From the NCBI GenBank assembly GCA_020099315.1, contig CP083650.1:2232001-2296000 (forward strand): a stretch of DNA of 64,000 bases, written 5' to 3'. Under the pieces are notes generated by a model. It did no database searches and had not been told where the DNA came from. It saw nothing but the letters and a program-made list of their open reading frames with translations. Source of the stretch: Citrobacter europaeus. GTDB lineage: Bacteria; Pseudomonadota; Gammaproteobacteria; Enterobacterales; Enterobacteriaceae. The first letter of the stretch is position 1; each line of letters starts with the position of its first letter. The translations under genes were made by a program, and so were the position numbers. Below are positions 53,048-61,504 of this stretch, piece by piece.

Positions 53048-53293
53048 CACGTTCACTGGCGTTCAGTGTACAGAGAAGCGATACGGCTGAGGTGAACGGA
53101 ACCCTTTCCCTGAAATAGCATATTTATTACCTACGCCAATACCGTCCTTATCGTTCCGGCTAAATGAACGTCTTCCTTTGCCGAATAAAACAGAAATTAT
53201 TTTTCCAGATGCGATAAAAGCTTACCGACGAGATGGCTAAACAACGCTCAGTTCGCCACTCACGTCACTTGATTGCTGCGCTCATTAAAACTA

Positions 53294-53309
53294 CTGTATA
53301 TAAATACAG
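53294..53309 (+). promoter_or_regulatory. LexA (SOS) box of umuDC
   Basis: CTGTATATAAATACAG is one base away from the ideal LexA site CTGTATATATATACAG, 21 bases before the UmuD start codon. Tight SOS repression is expected. Confidence 0.92.
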
Positions 53310-53329
53310 TAAATAAGAGGCAGATTATT

Positions 53330-53749
53330 ATGTTGTTTTTCCAGCCTGCGCAACACCGCGAAATCAAATGCTTACCGCTATTCAGAGACGTTGTACCCTG
53401 TGGCTTTCCTTCTCCGGCGCAGGACTACGTTGAGAAACGAATCGATCTCAATGACCTGCTGGTGCGCCATCCCAGCGCAACCTATTTTGTAAAATCATCT
53501 GGTGAATCCATGACAGGAGCAGGGATTGGTGAGGGCGATCTGCTGATTGTCGACAGTGCCAGAAAGCCCACTCACGGAGATATCGTTATTGCCGCTATTG
53601 AGGGCGAGTTCACCGTTAAACGCCTGCAATTACATCCGGTGGTGATGCTGAAACCAGAGAACAGCGCCTACGCGCCGATCATGATCGGCAGCGAGGACTC
53701 GCTGGATATATTTGGCGTGGTGACATTTATCGTTAAAGCGGCTGGGTGA
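53330..53749 (+). CDS. umuD: UmuD, SOS mutagenesis protein
   Basis: The 139 residues equal E. coli UmuD. The self-cleavage site is C24-G25 (VPCGFPSP), the Ser-Lys dyad is S60 (SSGESMTG) and K97 (FTVKRLQL). RecA filaments trigger cleavage to UmuD', which with UmuC forms DNA polymerase V. ATG at 53330 follows AAGAGG; upstream in-frame codons lie inside the LexA box and are not used. It is not the usual E. coli umuDC location (hlyE-dsbB region), so it may be an extra or moved copy. Confidence 0.93.
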   Translation: MLFFQPAQHREIKCLPLFRDVVPCGFPSPAQDYVEKRIDLNDLLVRHPSATYFVKSSGESMTGAGIGEGDLLIVDSARKPTHGDIVIAAIEGEFTVKRLQLHPVVMLKPENSAYAPIMIGSEDSLDIFGVVTFIVKAAG

Positions 53750-53751
53750 TT

Positions 53752-55020
53752 ATGTTTGCTCTGGTGGATGTTAATTCATTTTATGCCAGCTGTGAGTCGG
53801 CATTCCGACCCGATCTGAAGGGCAAACCCGTTGTCGTTCTTTCAAATAACGATGGTTGCGTCATTGCCAGCAGCGCGGAAGCGAAGGTTCTTGGCGTTAA
53901 TATGGGCGCTCCGTACTTCAAACAGAAAGATCTGTTCAGGCGCTACGGCGTGTTCTGCTTTAGCTCGAACTACGAGCTGTATGCGGATATGAGCAGCAGG
54001 GTGATGTCGATTCTGGAGGAGTTGTCTCCACGCGTGGAGATATACAGTATTGATGAAGCCTTTTGTGACTTAACGGGCGTGCGAAACTGTCGGGATCTTA
54101 CGGATTTTGGTCGGGAAATCAGAGCAACCATTTTACAGAAAACACGTCTCACGGTTGGGGTCGGCATCGCCCAGACCAAAACGCTGGCCAAACTGGCAAA
54201 CCATGCTGCCAAAAAGTGGCAGGAACAAACCGGCGGAGTCGTGGATCTCTCCAATATTGAACGTCAGCGTAAGCTGATGGCTGCACTGCCGGTTGATGAA
54301 GTCTGGGGTGTTGGACGCCGTATCAGTAAGAAACTGGACGCCATGGGCATTAAAACGGTCCTCGATCTGGCAGATACCGACATTCGCTTTATTCGCAAAC
54401 ATTTCAACGTCGTGCTCGAGCGCACCGTACGGGAATTACGCGGTGAGTCTTGTCTGGCGCTGGAAGAGTTTGCGCCAGTTAAACAGGAAATTATCTGCTC
54501 AAGATCGTTCGGTGAAAAACTTACCGAGTACAACGCCATGAGAGAGGCAATTTGCACTTATGCTTCACGAGCGGCGGAAAAGCTGCGCAGAGAACACCAG
54601 TATTGCCGGTTTATCTCTGCGTTTATCAAAACCAGTCCGTTTGTTTTGAATGAACCTTATTACGGTAACAGCGCGTCGATAAAACTGCTGACGCCAACTC
54701 AGGACAGTCGGGAAATTATTGCTGCAGCCACGCGCAGCCTGGACGCAATATGGCGAGAGGGGCGGCGTTATCAAAAAGCCGGGGTCATGCTGGGAGACTT
54801 TTTTAGCTCTGGCGTTGCGCAGCTTAATCTTTTTGATGACAACGCGCCGCGGCGTAACAGCGATAAACTGATGGACGTACTGGATACGCTTAATGCGGAA
54901 AAAGGTAAAGGAACGCTCTATTTTGCCGGGCAAGGTATACAGCAACCGTGGGCGATGAAGCGGGATATGCTTTCGCCGCGTTATACCACGAGATACAGTG
55001 ATTTATTGCGCGTGGGGTAG
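53752..55020 (+). CDS. umuC: UmuC, Y-family DNA polymerase V catalytic subunit
   Basis: The 422 residues equal E. coli UmuC. The palm has ALVDVNSFYASCE and YSIDEAFCDL with catalytic acidic residues; VGVGIAQTKTLAKLANHAAK and VWGVGRRISKKLDAMGI (HhH) follow, then the little finger and the C-terminal UmuC tail (DUF4113) with beta-clamp-type motif QLNLFDD. It copies over lesions with errors. The start is two bases after the umuD stop. Operon with umuD, ended by the hairpin at 55085. Confidence 0.94.
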   Translation: MFALVDVNSFYASCESAFRPDLKGKPVVVLSNNDGCVIASSAEAKVLGVNMGAPYFKQKDLFRRYGVFCFSSNYELYADMSSRVMSILEELSPRVEIYSIDEAFCDLTGVRNCRDLTDFGREIRATILQKTRLTVGVGIAQTKTLAKLANHAAKKWQEQTGGVVDLSNIERQRKLMAALPVDEVWGVGRRISKKLDAMGIKTVLDLADTDIRFIRKHFNVVLERTVRELRGESCLALEEFAPVKQEIICSRSFGEKLTEYNAMREAICTYASRAAEKLRREHQYCRFISAFIKTSPFVLNEPYYGNSASIKLLTPTQDSREIIAAATRSLDAIWREGRRYQKAGVMLGDFFSSGVAQLNLFDDNAPRRNSDKLMDVLDTLNAEKGKGTLYFAGQGIQQPWAMKRDMLSPRYTTRYSDLLRVG

Positions 55021-55084
55021 GGTTTGTTATCAGCTCCATACTCAGGTCACGCAGCGCCGTAGCATATCATTGGGCAATTAAGAG

Positions 55085-55115
55085 AATAAGACCGCTAAAT
55101 AATAGCGGTCTTATT
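55085..55115. terminator. Bidirectional terminator between umuC and fdnI
   Basis: AATAAGACCGCT (55085-55096) is the inverse of AGCGGTCTTATT (55104-55115), with T/A-rich flanks on both strands, between convergent genes. Confidence 0.8.
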
Positions 55116-55119
55116 GATT

Positions 55120-55773
55120 TTATTTAGGCCCTAATTCCTGCGTTTCTTTTTCATTAAGTTCAACCTCTCGATACCAGCGAGGATGGTGTTTCTTCGCCCA
55201 ACGTCGACTCACTTTCCCTTCGATCATGCCTTTAATTGAACCTTTCACCCAGAACGCCATGTACATATGAATCAGTATGGCGTGGATTAGCACAATTGCT
55301 GCTGTCGCATGGATTAACAAACTCCAGCGAACTATGGTAATTGAGAAGTAATGGGCAAAGTAGGGCCGCCAGATAATAACGCCGGTAACCAGCAATACCA
55401 GAATCAGGCTCATGATACTCCAGAACATCATTTTCTGACCTGCGTTATACTTTCCAACATCAGCAACTTTGTGCTCATTGCCTTTAAGTACCTCAACGAT
55501 CCCTTTAATCCAGGGGAGATCCTGTTTATCGGGAATATTGTGATGTACGAAACGGACGAACATAAACATCAGCACGACGAAAATCATCACCCCGAAAAAC
55601 GGATGTAAAATTCGCCCCATTTGCGGCGTACCGAAGGTTTCGGTGAGCCATTGCAGCGTCGGGAAGAACAGCGCAATACCGGAAAGCGACACAAGGAAGA
55701 AGCTTATCACCACCGTCCAGTGACAGGCCCGGTCGATGAATTTGGTGCGCAGAATCATTTTGCGTTTACTCAT
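55120..55773 (-). CDS. fdnI: FdnI, cytochrome b556 subunit of formate dehydrogenase-N
   Basis: The 217 residues equal E. coli FdnI. Four membrane helices carry the haem ligands (ACHWTVV, HPFFGVM, LLIHATAA, ILIHMYMAFWVKGSIKGM in part). It takes electrons from FdnH and reduces menaquinone at the inner membrane. ATG at 55773 overlaps the end of fdnH by eight bases; a longer frame to 55797 is not needed. More like FdnI (MSK-KMI start) than FdoI, with many differences. Confidence 0.9.
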   Translation of the reverse strand: MSKRKMILRTKFIDRACHWTVVISFFLVSLSGIALFFPTLQWLTETFGTPQMGRILHPFFGVMIFVVLMFMFVRFVHHNIPDKQDLPWIKGIVEVLKGNEHKVADVGKYNAGQKMMFWSIMSLILVLLVTGVIIWRPYFAHYFSITIVRWSLLIHATAAIVLIHAILIHMYMAFWVKGSIKGMIEGKVSRRWAKKHHPRWYREVELNEKETQELGPK

Positions 55774-56653
55774 GACCGTTCTCCTCTTCATCATCATCCG
55801 TCTCTTTGTTTGGCCCGACGCCCACGTAGTGGTAAATCAACCCGGCAAAGGTGGCGATAAATCCAGCGGCGGAGAGCGGTTTTAGGATCCCCTTCCACAG
55901 ATTCACCGGCGCGGCGATCGTTGGATCGTCCGGTAGGTTGTGGTACAGCGACGGCTGGTCCGCGTGATGAAGCACATACATCACGTGAGTGCCGCCGACC
56001 CCTTGCGGGTTGTAGACGCCCGCATTGGCATAGCCGCGTTTTTTCAGCTGCATAACGCGAGTATCCGCCGCGTTCAGCATCTCTTTTTTAGTCCCAAACT
56101 GGATGGCGCCGGTCGGACAGGTTTTCACACAGGCAGGTTCCTGACCTACGCTGACCCGGTCGACGCACAGCGTACATTTGTAGACCCGGTTATCTTCAGG
56201 ATTAAGCCGTGGAATATTGAACGGGCAGCCAGCAATGCAGTAGCCGCAGCCAATGCAGTGCTCTGACTGAAAGTCGACAATCCCGTTGGCGTACTGAATG
56301 ATTGCTCCGGCGGATGGACAGGCTTTCAGGCATCCCGGGTCGGCACAGTGCATGCAGCCGTCTTTGCGGATAAGCCATTCCAGCTTGTCGTTCTGGGTGG
56401 TTTCGCTAAAGCGCATTACCGTCCAGGACTTAGCACTGAGATCGGTCGGATTGTCGTAGACGCCGTTGCAGTAGCCTACTTCATCGCGAATATCGTTCCA
56501 CTCTGAGCAGGCCACCTGACAGCCTTTACAGCCAATACAGGTGGTGACATCAATCAGTTTCGCCACTTCAGCACGGTAATCCCGCGCCTGGGGCGGTGGC
56601 GTGATACTGTTCGTCGCCGAGCGTTTAATAATATCTTGTGATTGCATTGTCAT
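55766..56653 (-). CDS. fdnH: FdnH, iron-sulfur subunit of formate dehydrogenase-N
   Basis: The 295-residue protein has four [4Fe-4S] binding blocks: CIGCKGCQVACSEW, CMHCADPGCLKACP, CIGCGYCIAGCPF and CTLCVDRVSVGQEPACVKTC, then one transmembrane helix (about 258-280) that anchors it, then an acidic tail. It passes electrons from FdnG to FdnI. Length fits FdnH (294). It follows fdnG by 12 bases. Confidence 0.93.
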   Translation of the reverse strand: MTMQSQDIIKRSATNSITPPPQARDYRAEVAKLIDVTTCIGCKGCQVACSEWNDIRDEVGYCNGVYDNPTDLSAKSWTVMRFSETTQNDKLEWLIRKDGCMHCADPGCLKACPSAGAIIQYANGIVDFQSEHCIGCGYCIAGCPFNIPRLNPEDNRVYKCTLCVDRVSVGQEPACVKTCPTGAIQFGTKKEMLNAADTRVMQLKKRGYANAGVYNPQGVGGTHVMYVLHHADQPSLYHNLPDDPTIAAPVNLWKGILKPLSAAGFIATFAGLIYHYVGVGPNKETDDDEEENGHE

Positions 56654-56665
56654 GAGTTCCCTTCC

Positions 56666-59600
56666 TTACGCTCGCTCGATGTTGACCAGAAACGCTTTAT
56701 ATTCCGGTGTTTGCGAGTTGGCATCACCCACCGATGGCGTTAAGGTATTAGCGAGGAACCCTTTGCGCGTAGCACCTTCAAAGCCCCAGTGACAAGGGAT
56801 ACCGATAGTATCGACCTGCTTACCATCTATCATCAGCGTTTGTAGACGTTTAGTGACTACCGCCTTTGCTTTGATAAAGCCGCGTTTCGACGTCACTTTC
56901 ACTGTATCACCTGCCGCAATGCCTTTTTCGCTCGCTAGCGCCTCACCGATTTCGATGAATTGATCGGGTTGAGCGATGGCGTTGAGCAGTGCATGTTTGG
57001 TCCAGTGGCGGAACAGTTCGGTAATAGAGTAAGTTGTGGCGACGTACGGGAAGGCATCCGCTTTACCCATATTGGCGATATCGTCATGGTAAATACGTGC
57101 AACCGGGCTGGATACAACATCCGGGTGTAGCGGGTTGGTACCAATAGGCGACTCAATGGGTTCGTAATGTTCCGGGAATGGCCCGTCGTTCATTTTGTCG
57201 ATGGAGAACAGACGCGCTACGCCTTCCGGGTTCATGATAAACGGACCAACGTTGCTGCCCGGTGCGGCCTGGCCGTAGTCGGCTACGTCCATACCGGCCC
57301 ATTTTTTGCCATCCCAGTGCAGCAGGGCGCGTTTTGGATCCCATGGTTTTCCTGATGGATCGGCCGAAGCGCGGTTGTAGAGAATACGGCGGTTGGCAGG
57401 CCAGGACCACGCCCAGCCCGGTGTGCAGCCCAGACCATACGGATCGCTGTTGTCGCGATTGGCCATCTGGTTACCCTGCTCGGTCCAGCTTCCGCAGTAA
57501 ACCCAGCAGAAACTGCTGGTCGAACCGTCATCGCGCAGCTGTGCAAAACTGCTGAGCTGCTGGCCTTTTTTGGCAATAAGCTGGCCTTTGTCATCATAAA
57601 GGTCTTCAAGTGCCTGGCCATTTGCTTCACGCGCAATCTCTTCCGGGTGCGGGTCGTAGGGATCTTTATAATTCCAGGCAATATTCAACAAGGGCTGTGG
57701 ATTCGCGCCGCCTTCTTGCTGATATAGCTCGCGCAGCCGCATAAACAGGCGGCCAAGGATCTTCCCGTCATGTAAGGCTTCCCCAGGTGGTTCTGCTGCC
57801 GCCCAGTGCCACTGTAACCAACGCCCGGAGTTAGCAATTGAGCCGTTTTCCTCAGCAAAGCAGGAAGAGGGCAGACGGAAAACTTCGGTCTGAATATCTG
57901 CCGGTTTCACATCATTCATTTCGCCATGATTCTGCCAAAAATTGGAAGACTCAGTGACCAGGGGATCGATAACCACCATATATTTCAGTTTTGAAAGCGA
58001 GCGGGATGATTTGTTTTTATCGGGAAACGCCGCCAGCGGATTAAATCCCTGAACGATGTAACCATTAATTTTCCCTTCAAGCATCAATTCGGCCTGAGTC
58101 ATTACGTCATACAGGCGATCCCATTTAGGCAGCCAGTCGTAACCCCAGTTATTTTTCGCGGTTGCGCGATCGCCCCAGAAACTTTTCATCATGCTAACAA
58201 AGAACTTCGGCGTATTTTGCCAGTAGTTGACCTCATTCACGCCTAGCGCAGGCGGCGTGATTTGAGAAATATAGGTCTGGTAGTCTGGCTGTTTTTCCGA
58301 TGGTAGCGGCATATAACCCGGCAGGTTCGTCGATAACAGGCCAAGATCGGTATAGCCCTGAATATTGGAGTGGCCACGTAGGGCGTTAACGCCACCGCCC
58401 GCCATGCCTATGTTGCCCAGCAGTAATTGGAGCATACCGGCGGCGCGAATAATTTGCGCTCCGGCGGAGTGGTGAGTCCAACCCAAAGCGTAAAGGATAG
58501 TTGCAGTGCGGTCAGGCACACTGGTGCTGGCGAGAATTTCGCAGATACGATTGAAGTCTGCCAATGAGGTCCCACACAAGCGGTTAACCATTTCGGGCGT
58601 ATAGCGTTCGACATGGGCTTTCAACAGATTCAACACGCAAAGTGGGTGGTTTAGCGAGTCATCACGCAGGGCGTAACCCTGCTCATCAAGCTGATAAAAC
58701 CAGCTCGACTTATCATATTGACGTTTCTTATCGTCGTAGCCGCTAAACAAGCCGTCATGGAACTGATAGTCATCACGGATAATCAGACTGGCGTTAGTGT
58801 AATGACGAACATAGTCGTGCTGTACTCGGTCGTTTTTCAGCAGATAGCGGATCACGCCTAGCAGGAATGCGGTGTCGGAACCAGCGCGAATTGGTGCGTA
58901 CAAATCAGCGACTGCGGCGCTACGGTTAAAGCGCGGGTCGACCACCACCACGGTGGCGTCGTTTTTAGTTTGCGCTTCGACCACCCATTTAAAACCTACC
59001 GGGTGCGCCTCAGCGGCATTGCCACCCATAATAAGCACTACGTTGGCGTTTTTGATATCGACCCAGTTGTTGGTCATTGCGCCACGCCCAAAAGTTGGTG
59101 CAAGAGCAGCAACGGTGGGGCCATGACATAATCGTGCCTGACAGTCGATAGCGACCATCCCTAATCCCCGAGTAAATTTACCGTCGAGGATCCCGGTTTC
59201 ATTGCTTGCCGCTGAAGAACATAGCATGCCTGTAGTGGGCCAGCGGTTGACGGTAACGCCCTGGGCGTTTTTCTCAATAAAGTTGGCATCGCGGTCATCT
59301 TTCATGAGTCGGGCAATACGGTTAATCGCATCGTCCCAACTAATACGTTGCCATTTATCCGAACCCGGTGCGCGATATTCGGGATACTGCAGACGCGTTT
59401 CACTATGAATATAATCCAGCACACCAGCGCCTTTCGGGCACAACGATCCACGGCTCACCGGATGATCCGGATCGCCCTCAATATGGTAGATACTTTCTTT
59501 GACGTTTTTGGCTGTATCGCCAAGGCTGTACATCAGCATGCCGCAGCCTACTGAGCAGTACGTACAGTTATTACGCGTCTCTTTTGCTTTTAAGAGTTTA

Positions 59601-59716
59601 TATTGACGGGTTTCCGCGTGAACGGAAAAAGATGATAAGAATCCGAGAGATGCAACAGTTGTTCCTGCCATACCGCCCGCACAGATTCGAAAGAACTGCC
59701 TCCGGCTGAGCTCCAT
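56666..59716 (-). CDS. fdnG: FdnG-like catalytic subunit of formate dehydrogenase, Cys form
   Basis: The 1016-residue protein starts with a twin-arginine signal (LSRRQFFRICAGG), has the [4Fe-4S] motif CTYCSVGCGMLMYSLGD and LCPKGAG, and the molybdopterin domains along its length. At the site where E. coli FdnG has selenocysteine 196 (VUHGP), this protein has cysteine (residue 197, RLCHGPTVA, codon TGT at 59126-59128), so it needs no Sec machinery. It should oxidise formate to CO2 in the periplasm as a bis-MGD enzyme with Mo or W, probably slower. It could be an additional isoenzyme next to a Sec-type FdnG elsewhere. Confidence 0.92.
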   Translation of the reverse strand: MELSRRQFFRICAGGMAGTTVASLGFLSSFSVHAETRQYKLLKAKETRNNCTYCSVGCGMLMYSLGDTAKNVKESIYHIEGDPDHPVSRGSLCPKGAGVLDYIHSETRLQYPEYRAPGSDKWQRISWDDAINRIARLMKDDRDANFIEKNAQGVTVNRWPTTGMLCSSAASNETGILDGKFTRGLGMVAIDCQARLCHGPTVAALAPTFGRGAMTNNWVDIKNANVVLIMGGNAAEAHPVGFKWVVEAQTKNDATVVVVDPRFNRSAAVADLYAPIRAGSDTAFLLGVIRYLLKNDRVQHDYVRHYTNASLIIRDDYQFHDGLFSGYDDKKRQYDKSSWFYQLDEQGYALRDDSLNHPLCVLNLLKAHVERYTPEMVNRLCGTSLADFNRICEILASTSVPDRTATILYALGWTHHSAGAQIIRAAGMLQLLLGNIGMAGGGVNALRGHSNIQGYTDLGLLSTNLPGYMPLPSEKQPDYQTYISQITPPALGVNEVNYWQNTPKFFVSMMKSFWGDRATAKNNWGYDWLPKWDRLYDVMTQAELMLEGKINGYIVQGFNPLAAFPDKNKSSRSLSKLKYMVVIDPLVTESSNFWQNHGEMNDVKPADIQTEVFRLPSSCFAEENGSIANSGRWLQWHWAAAEPPGEALHDGKILGRLFMRLRELYQQEGGANPQPLLNIAWNYKDPYDPHPEEIAREANGQALEDLYDDKGQLIAKKGQQLSSFAQLRDDGSTSSFCWVYCGSWTEQGNQMANRDNSDPYGLGCTPGWAWSWPANRRILYNRASADPSGKPWDPKRALLHWDGKKWAGMDVADYGQAAPGSNVGPFIMNPEGVARLFSIDKMNDGPFPEHYEPIESPIGTNPLHPDVVSSPVARIYHDDIANMGKADAFPYVATTYSITELFRHWTKHALLNAIAQPDQFIEIGEALASEKGIAAGDTVKVTSKRGFIKAKAVVTKRLQTLMIDGKQVDTIGIPCHWGFEGATRKGFLANTLTPSVGDANSQTPEYKAFLVNIERA

Positions 59717-60036
59717 TTTTTCTCCTGCTTAAACTTAAGACATGAAAAAGGATGGTTATTGTAAGGTTAAATTGTTTTATAAACCATTAACTTTTAGTGG
59801 TTATTGACGTGAGAGAGTATTAGTGCTGTTAGCCTAGAATATAGATTAGTAAAAAATTGATCATGTCAGGTTGGTTGCCGATACGTTCGATGAATGGTGT
59901 ATTCAGGACCTGACAATATCAAATGCCTTCGAATCCACTTATGACAAAACTGGAGAGTGGAAGAGGGTTACTAAACGTTTAAACTAACTCATTGATATTT
60001 AATAAATCATATATTTTACAGCTAAATAACAAATCT
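59717..60036. other. Divergent control region between fdnG and frmR
   Basis: About 320 AT-rich bases without a gene. TTGATCATGTCAGG (59857-59870) has one good FNR half-site and one poor one. TGTCAGGT (59864-59871) and ACCTGACA (59908-59915) form an 8-base inverted pair. I could not see convincing NarL heptamer pairs. Confidence 0.55.
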
Positions 60037-60060
60037 GATAGTATACCCCCCTATAGTATT
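60037..60060 (+). promoter_or_regulatory. FrmR operator of the frmRA promoter
   Basis: The stretch ATAGTATA-CCCCCC-TATAGTAT lies directly before the frmR ribosome site. It has the GC-tract flanked by AT repeats that CsoR/RcnR/FrmR-family repressors bind, and matches the E. coli frm operator as I recall it. Confidence 0.75.
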
Positions 60061-60070
60061 AGGAGGGCGT

Positions 60071-60346
60071 ATGCCGCATTCACCTGAAGATAAAAAGCGC
60101 ATTCTCACCCGTGTACGCCGTATTCGCGGTCAGGTTGATGCGCTTGAGCGCGCGCTGGAGTCCGGCGAACCGTGCCTGGCTATCCTGCAGCAAATTGCCG
60201 CCGTGCGCGGCGCATCCAATGGCCTGATGGGCGAAATGGTTGAGATCCACCTGAAAGACGAACTGGTCAGCGGGGAAACGACGCCAGACCAGCGTGCCGT
60301 GCGTATGGCTGAAATCGGCCATCTTCTGCGTGCTTATCTAAAATAA
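60071..60346 (+). CDS. frmR: FrmR, formaldehyde-sensing repressor
   Basis: The 91-residue CsoR/RcnR-family protein keeps the formaldehyde-sensing residues P2 (amino terminus), C35 (GEPCLAI) and H60 (VEIHLKD). Formaldehyde links the N-terminal Pro to Cys35 of the next subunit and releases DNA. AGGAGG precedes the start. It is followed by frmA after 32 bases. Confidence 0.95.
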   Translation: MPHSPEDKKRILTRVRRIRGQVDALERALESGEPCLAILQQIAAVRGASNGLMGEMVEIHLKDELVSGETTPDQRAVRMAEIGHLLRAYLK

Positions 60347-60378
60347 CACCATCACCTCGCAATAATGGGAAGAGACAA

Positions 60379-61497
60379 ATGAAATCACGTGCAGCAGTTG
60401 CATTCGGCCCCGGCCAACCGTTAAAAATTGTCGAAATCGACGTCGCACCACCAAAGAAAGGTGAAGTGCTGGTTAAAATTACCCACACCGGCGTGTGTCA
60501 TACTGACGCTTTCACGCTCTCCGGCGACGATCCGGAAGGTGTGTTCCCGGCGGTACTTGGCCACGAAGGTGGCGGTATTGTGGTTGAAGTGGGAGAAGGC
60601 GTCACCAGCCTGAAACCGGGCGATCATGTGATCCCGCTGTACACCGCTGAATGTGGCGAGTGTAAGTTCTGTAAATCGGGTAAAACTAACCTGTGTCAGG
60701 CCGTACGCGCGACCCAGGGCAAAGGTTTGATGCCGGATGGCACAACGCGCTTCTCGTACAACGGTGAGCCGATTTATCACTATATGGGCACCAGTACCTT
60801 CAGCGAATACACCGTTTGTGCGGAGATCTCTCTGGCGAAGGTTAACCCGCAGGCTCCGCTGGACAAAGTGTGTCTGCTGGGTTGTGGCGTGACCACCGGT
60901 ATTGGAGCGGTCCATAACACCGCAAAAGTGAAAGAAGGCGATACCGTAGCCGTATTCGGTCTGGGCGGTATTGGTCTGGCGGTCATTCAGGGCGCGGTGC
61001 AGGCGAAAGCCGGGCGTATTCTGGCCGTTGATACCAATCCGGAAAAATTTAAGCTGGCAGGTGAAATGGGCGCGACCGATTTCATCAACCCGAAGGATTA
61101 CGACAAACCGATTCAGGATGTGATTGTCGAGCTTACCGACGGCGGCGTGGACTTTAGCTTTGAATGCATCGGTAACGTTAACGTGATGCGCGCGGCGCTG
61201 GAATGCTGCCATAAAGGATGGGGCGAAAGCATCATCATTGGCGTGGCGGGAGCAGGGCAAGAGATCAAAACGCGTCCGTTCCAGTTGGTAACCGGGCGCG
61301 TCTGGCGCGGTTCTGCGTTTGGCGGCGTGAAAGGCCGTACCCAGCTCCCAGGCATGGTTGAAGAAGCTATGAGCGGGAAAATTCAGTTGGATCCCTTTAT
61401 TACCCACCGTTTACCGCTGGAGCAGATTAACGAAGCGTTTGAGTTAATGCATCAGGGTAAGTCCATCCGTACCGTTATCCACTTTGGCGATAACTGA
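60379..61497 (+). CDS. frmA: FrmA, S-(hydroxymethyl)glutathione dehydrogenase (class III ADH)
   Basis: The 372-residue zinc alcohol dehydrogenase has catalytic zinc ligands in THTGVCHTDAF, LGHEGGGIV and the later CGVTTGIG, structural zinc cysteines in ECGECKFCKSGKTNLC, and GLGGIGLAVIQGA for NAD. It oxidises the glutathione adduct of formaldehyde to S-formylglutathione. The usual third gene frmB (formylglutathione hydrolase) is not downstream; a chemoreceptor gene follows instead. Divergent from formate dehydrogenase, which would oxidise the formate produced. Confidence 0.95.
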   Translation: MKSRAAVAFGPGQPLKIVEIDVAPPKKGEVLVKITHTGVCHTDAFTLSGDDPEGVFPAVLGHEGGGIVVEVGEGVTSLKPGDHVIPLYTAECGECKFCKSGKTNLCQAVRATQGKGLMPDGTTRFSYNGEPIYHYMGTSTFSEYTVCAEISLAKVNPQAPLDKVCLLGCGVTTGIGAVHNTAKVKEGDTVAVFGLGGIGLAVIQGAVQAKAGRILAVDTNPEKFKLAGEMGATDFINPKDYDKPIQDVIVELTDGGVDFSFECIGNVNVMRAALECCHKGWGESIIIGVAGAGQEIKTRPFQLVTGRVWRGSAFGGVKGRTQLPGMVEEAMSGKIQLDPFITHRLPLEQINEAFELMHQGKSIRTVIHFGDN

Positions 61498-61504
61498 TTC
61501 ATTG

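Larger units (their letters stand above)
52440..53104. mobile_element. Non-coding GC-rich element with perfect 25-base inverted ends (possible MITE-like or ssDNA-folding element)
   Basis: The left end (52440-52464, starting GGGTTCCGTTCACCTCAGCC) is the exact inverse of the right end (53080-53104). The similarity continues inward: GTGAACGTG on both arms, then a hairpin in each arm that keeps shape but not sequence (stem CAAGGGAGGC at 52497-52524; stem TTAAGGGTGC at 53021-53047), then an 18-base perfect inverted pair starting GGCTCCCGGCGGG (52532-52549 with 52996-53013). The inside has more hairpins. There is no coding potential and I see no clear target duplication. A transposon-derived, plasmid-derived or structured-RNA origin are all possible. 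Confidence 0.6.
52384..53329. other. Gene-free region holding a palindromic element and the umuDC promoter
   Basis: Nearly 950 bases without a credible gene. The central part is the hairpin-rich element 52440-53104, listed separately. The left flank (52384-52439) shows nothing. The right flank (53105-53293) is AT-richer and carries the promoter with the LexA box. The frames readable inside the element have no ribosome sites and no family likeness. Confidence 0.75.

Noticed and set aside
52384..53293. hokB/mokB/sokB toxin-antitoxin locus expected after cybB
   Set aside because: No Hok-like membrane peptide or its leader can be read in this interval.
59717..60070. NarL/NarP 7-2-7 sites and a full FNR box before fdnG
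   Set aside because: Only a half-good FNR dyad (59857-59870) was found; heptamer pairs matching TACYNMT in the right layout are not convincing.
60421..61407. Long leftward frame (328 residues) opposite frmA
   Set aside because: It is the antisense shadow of the highly conserved frmA gene. The composition is unnatural for a protein and no domain is seen.
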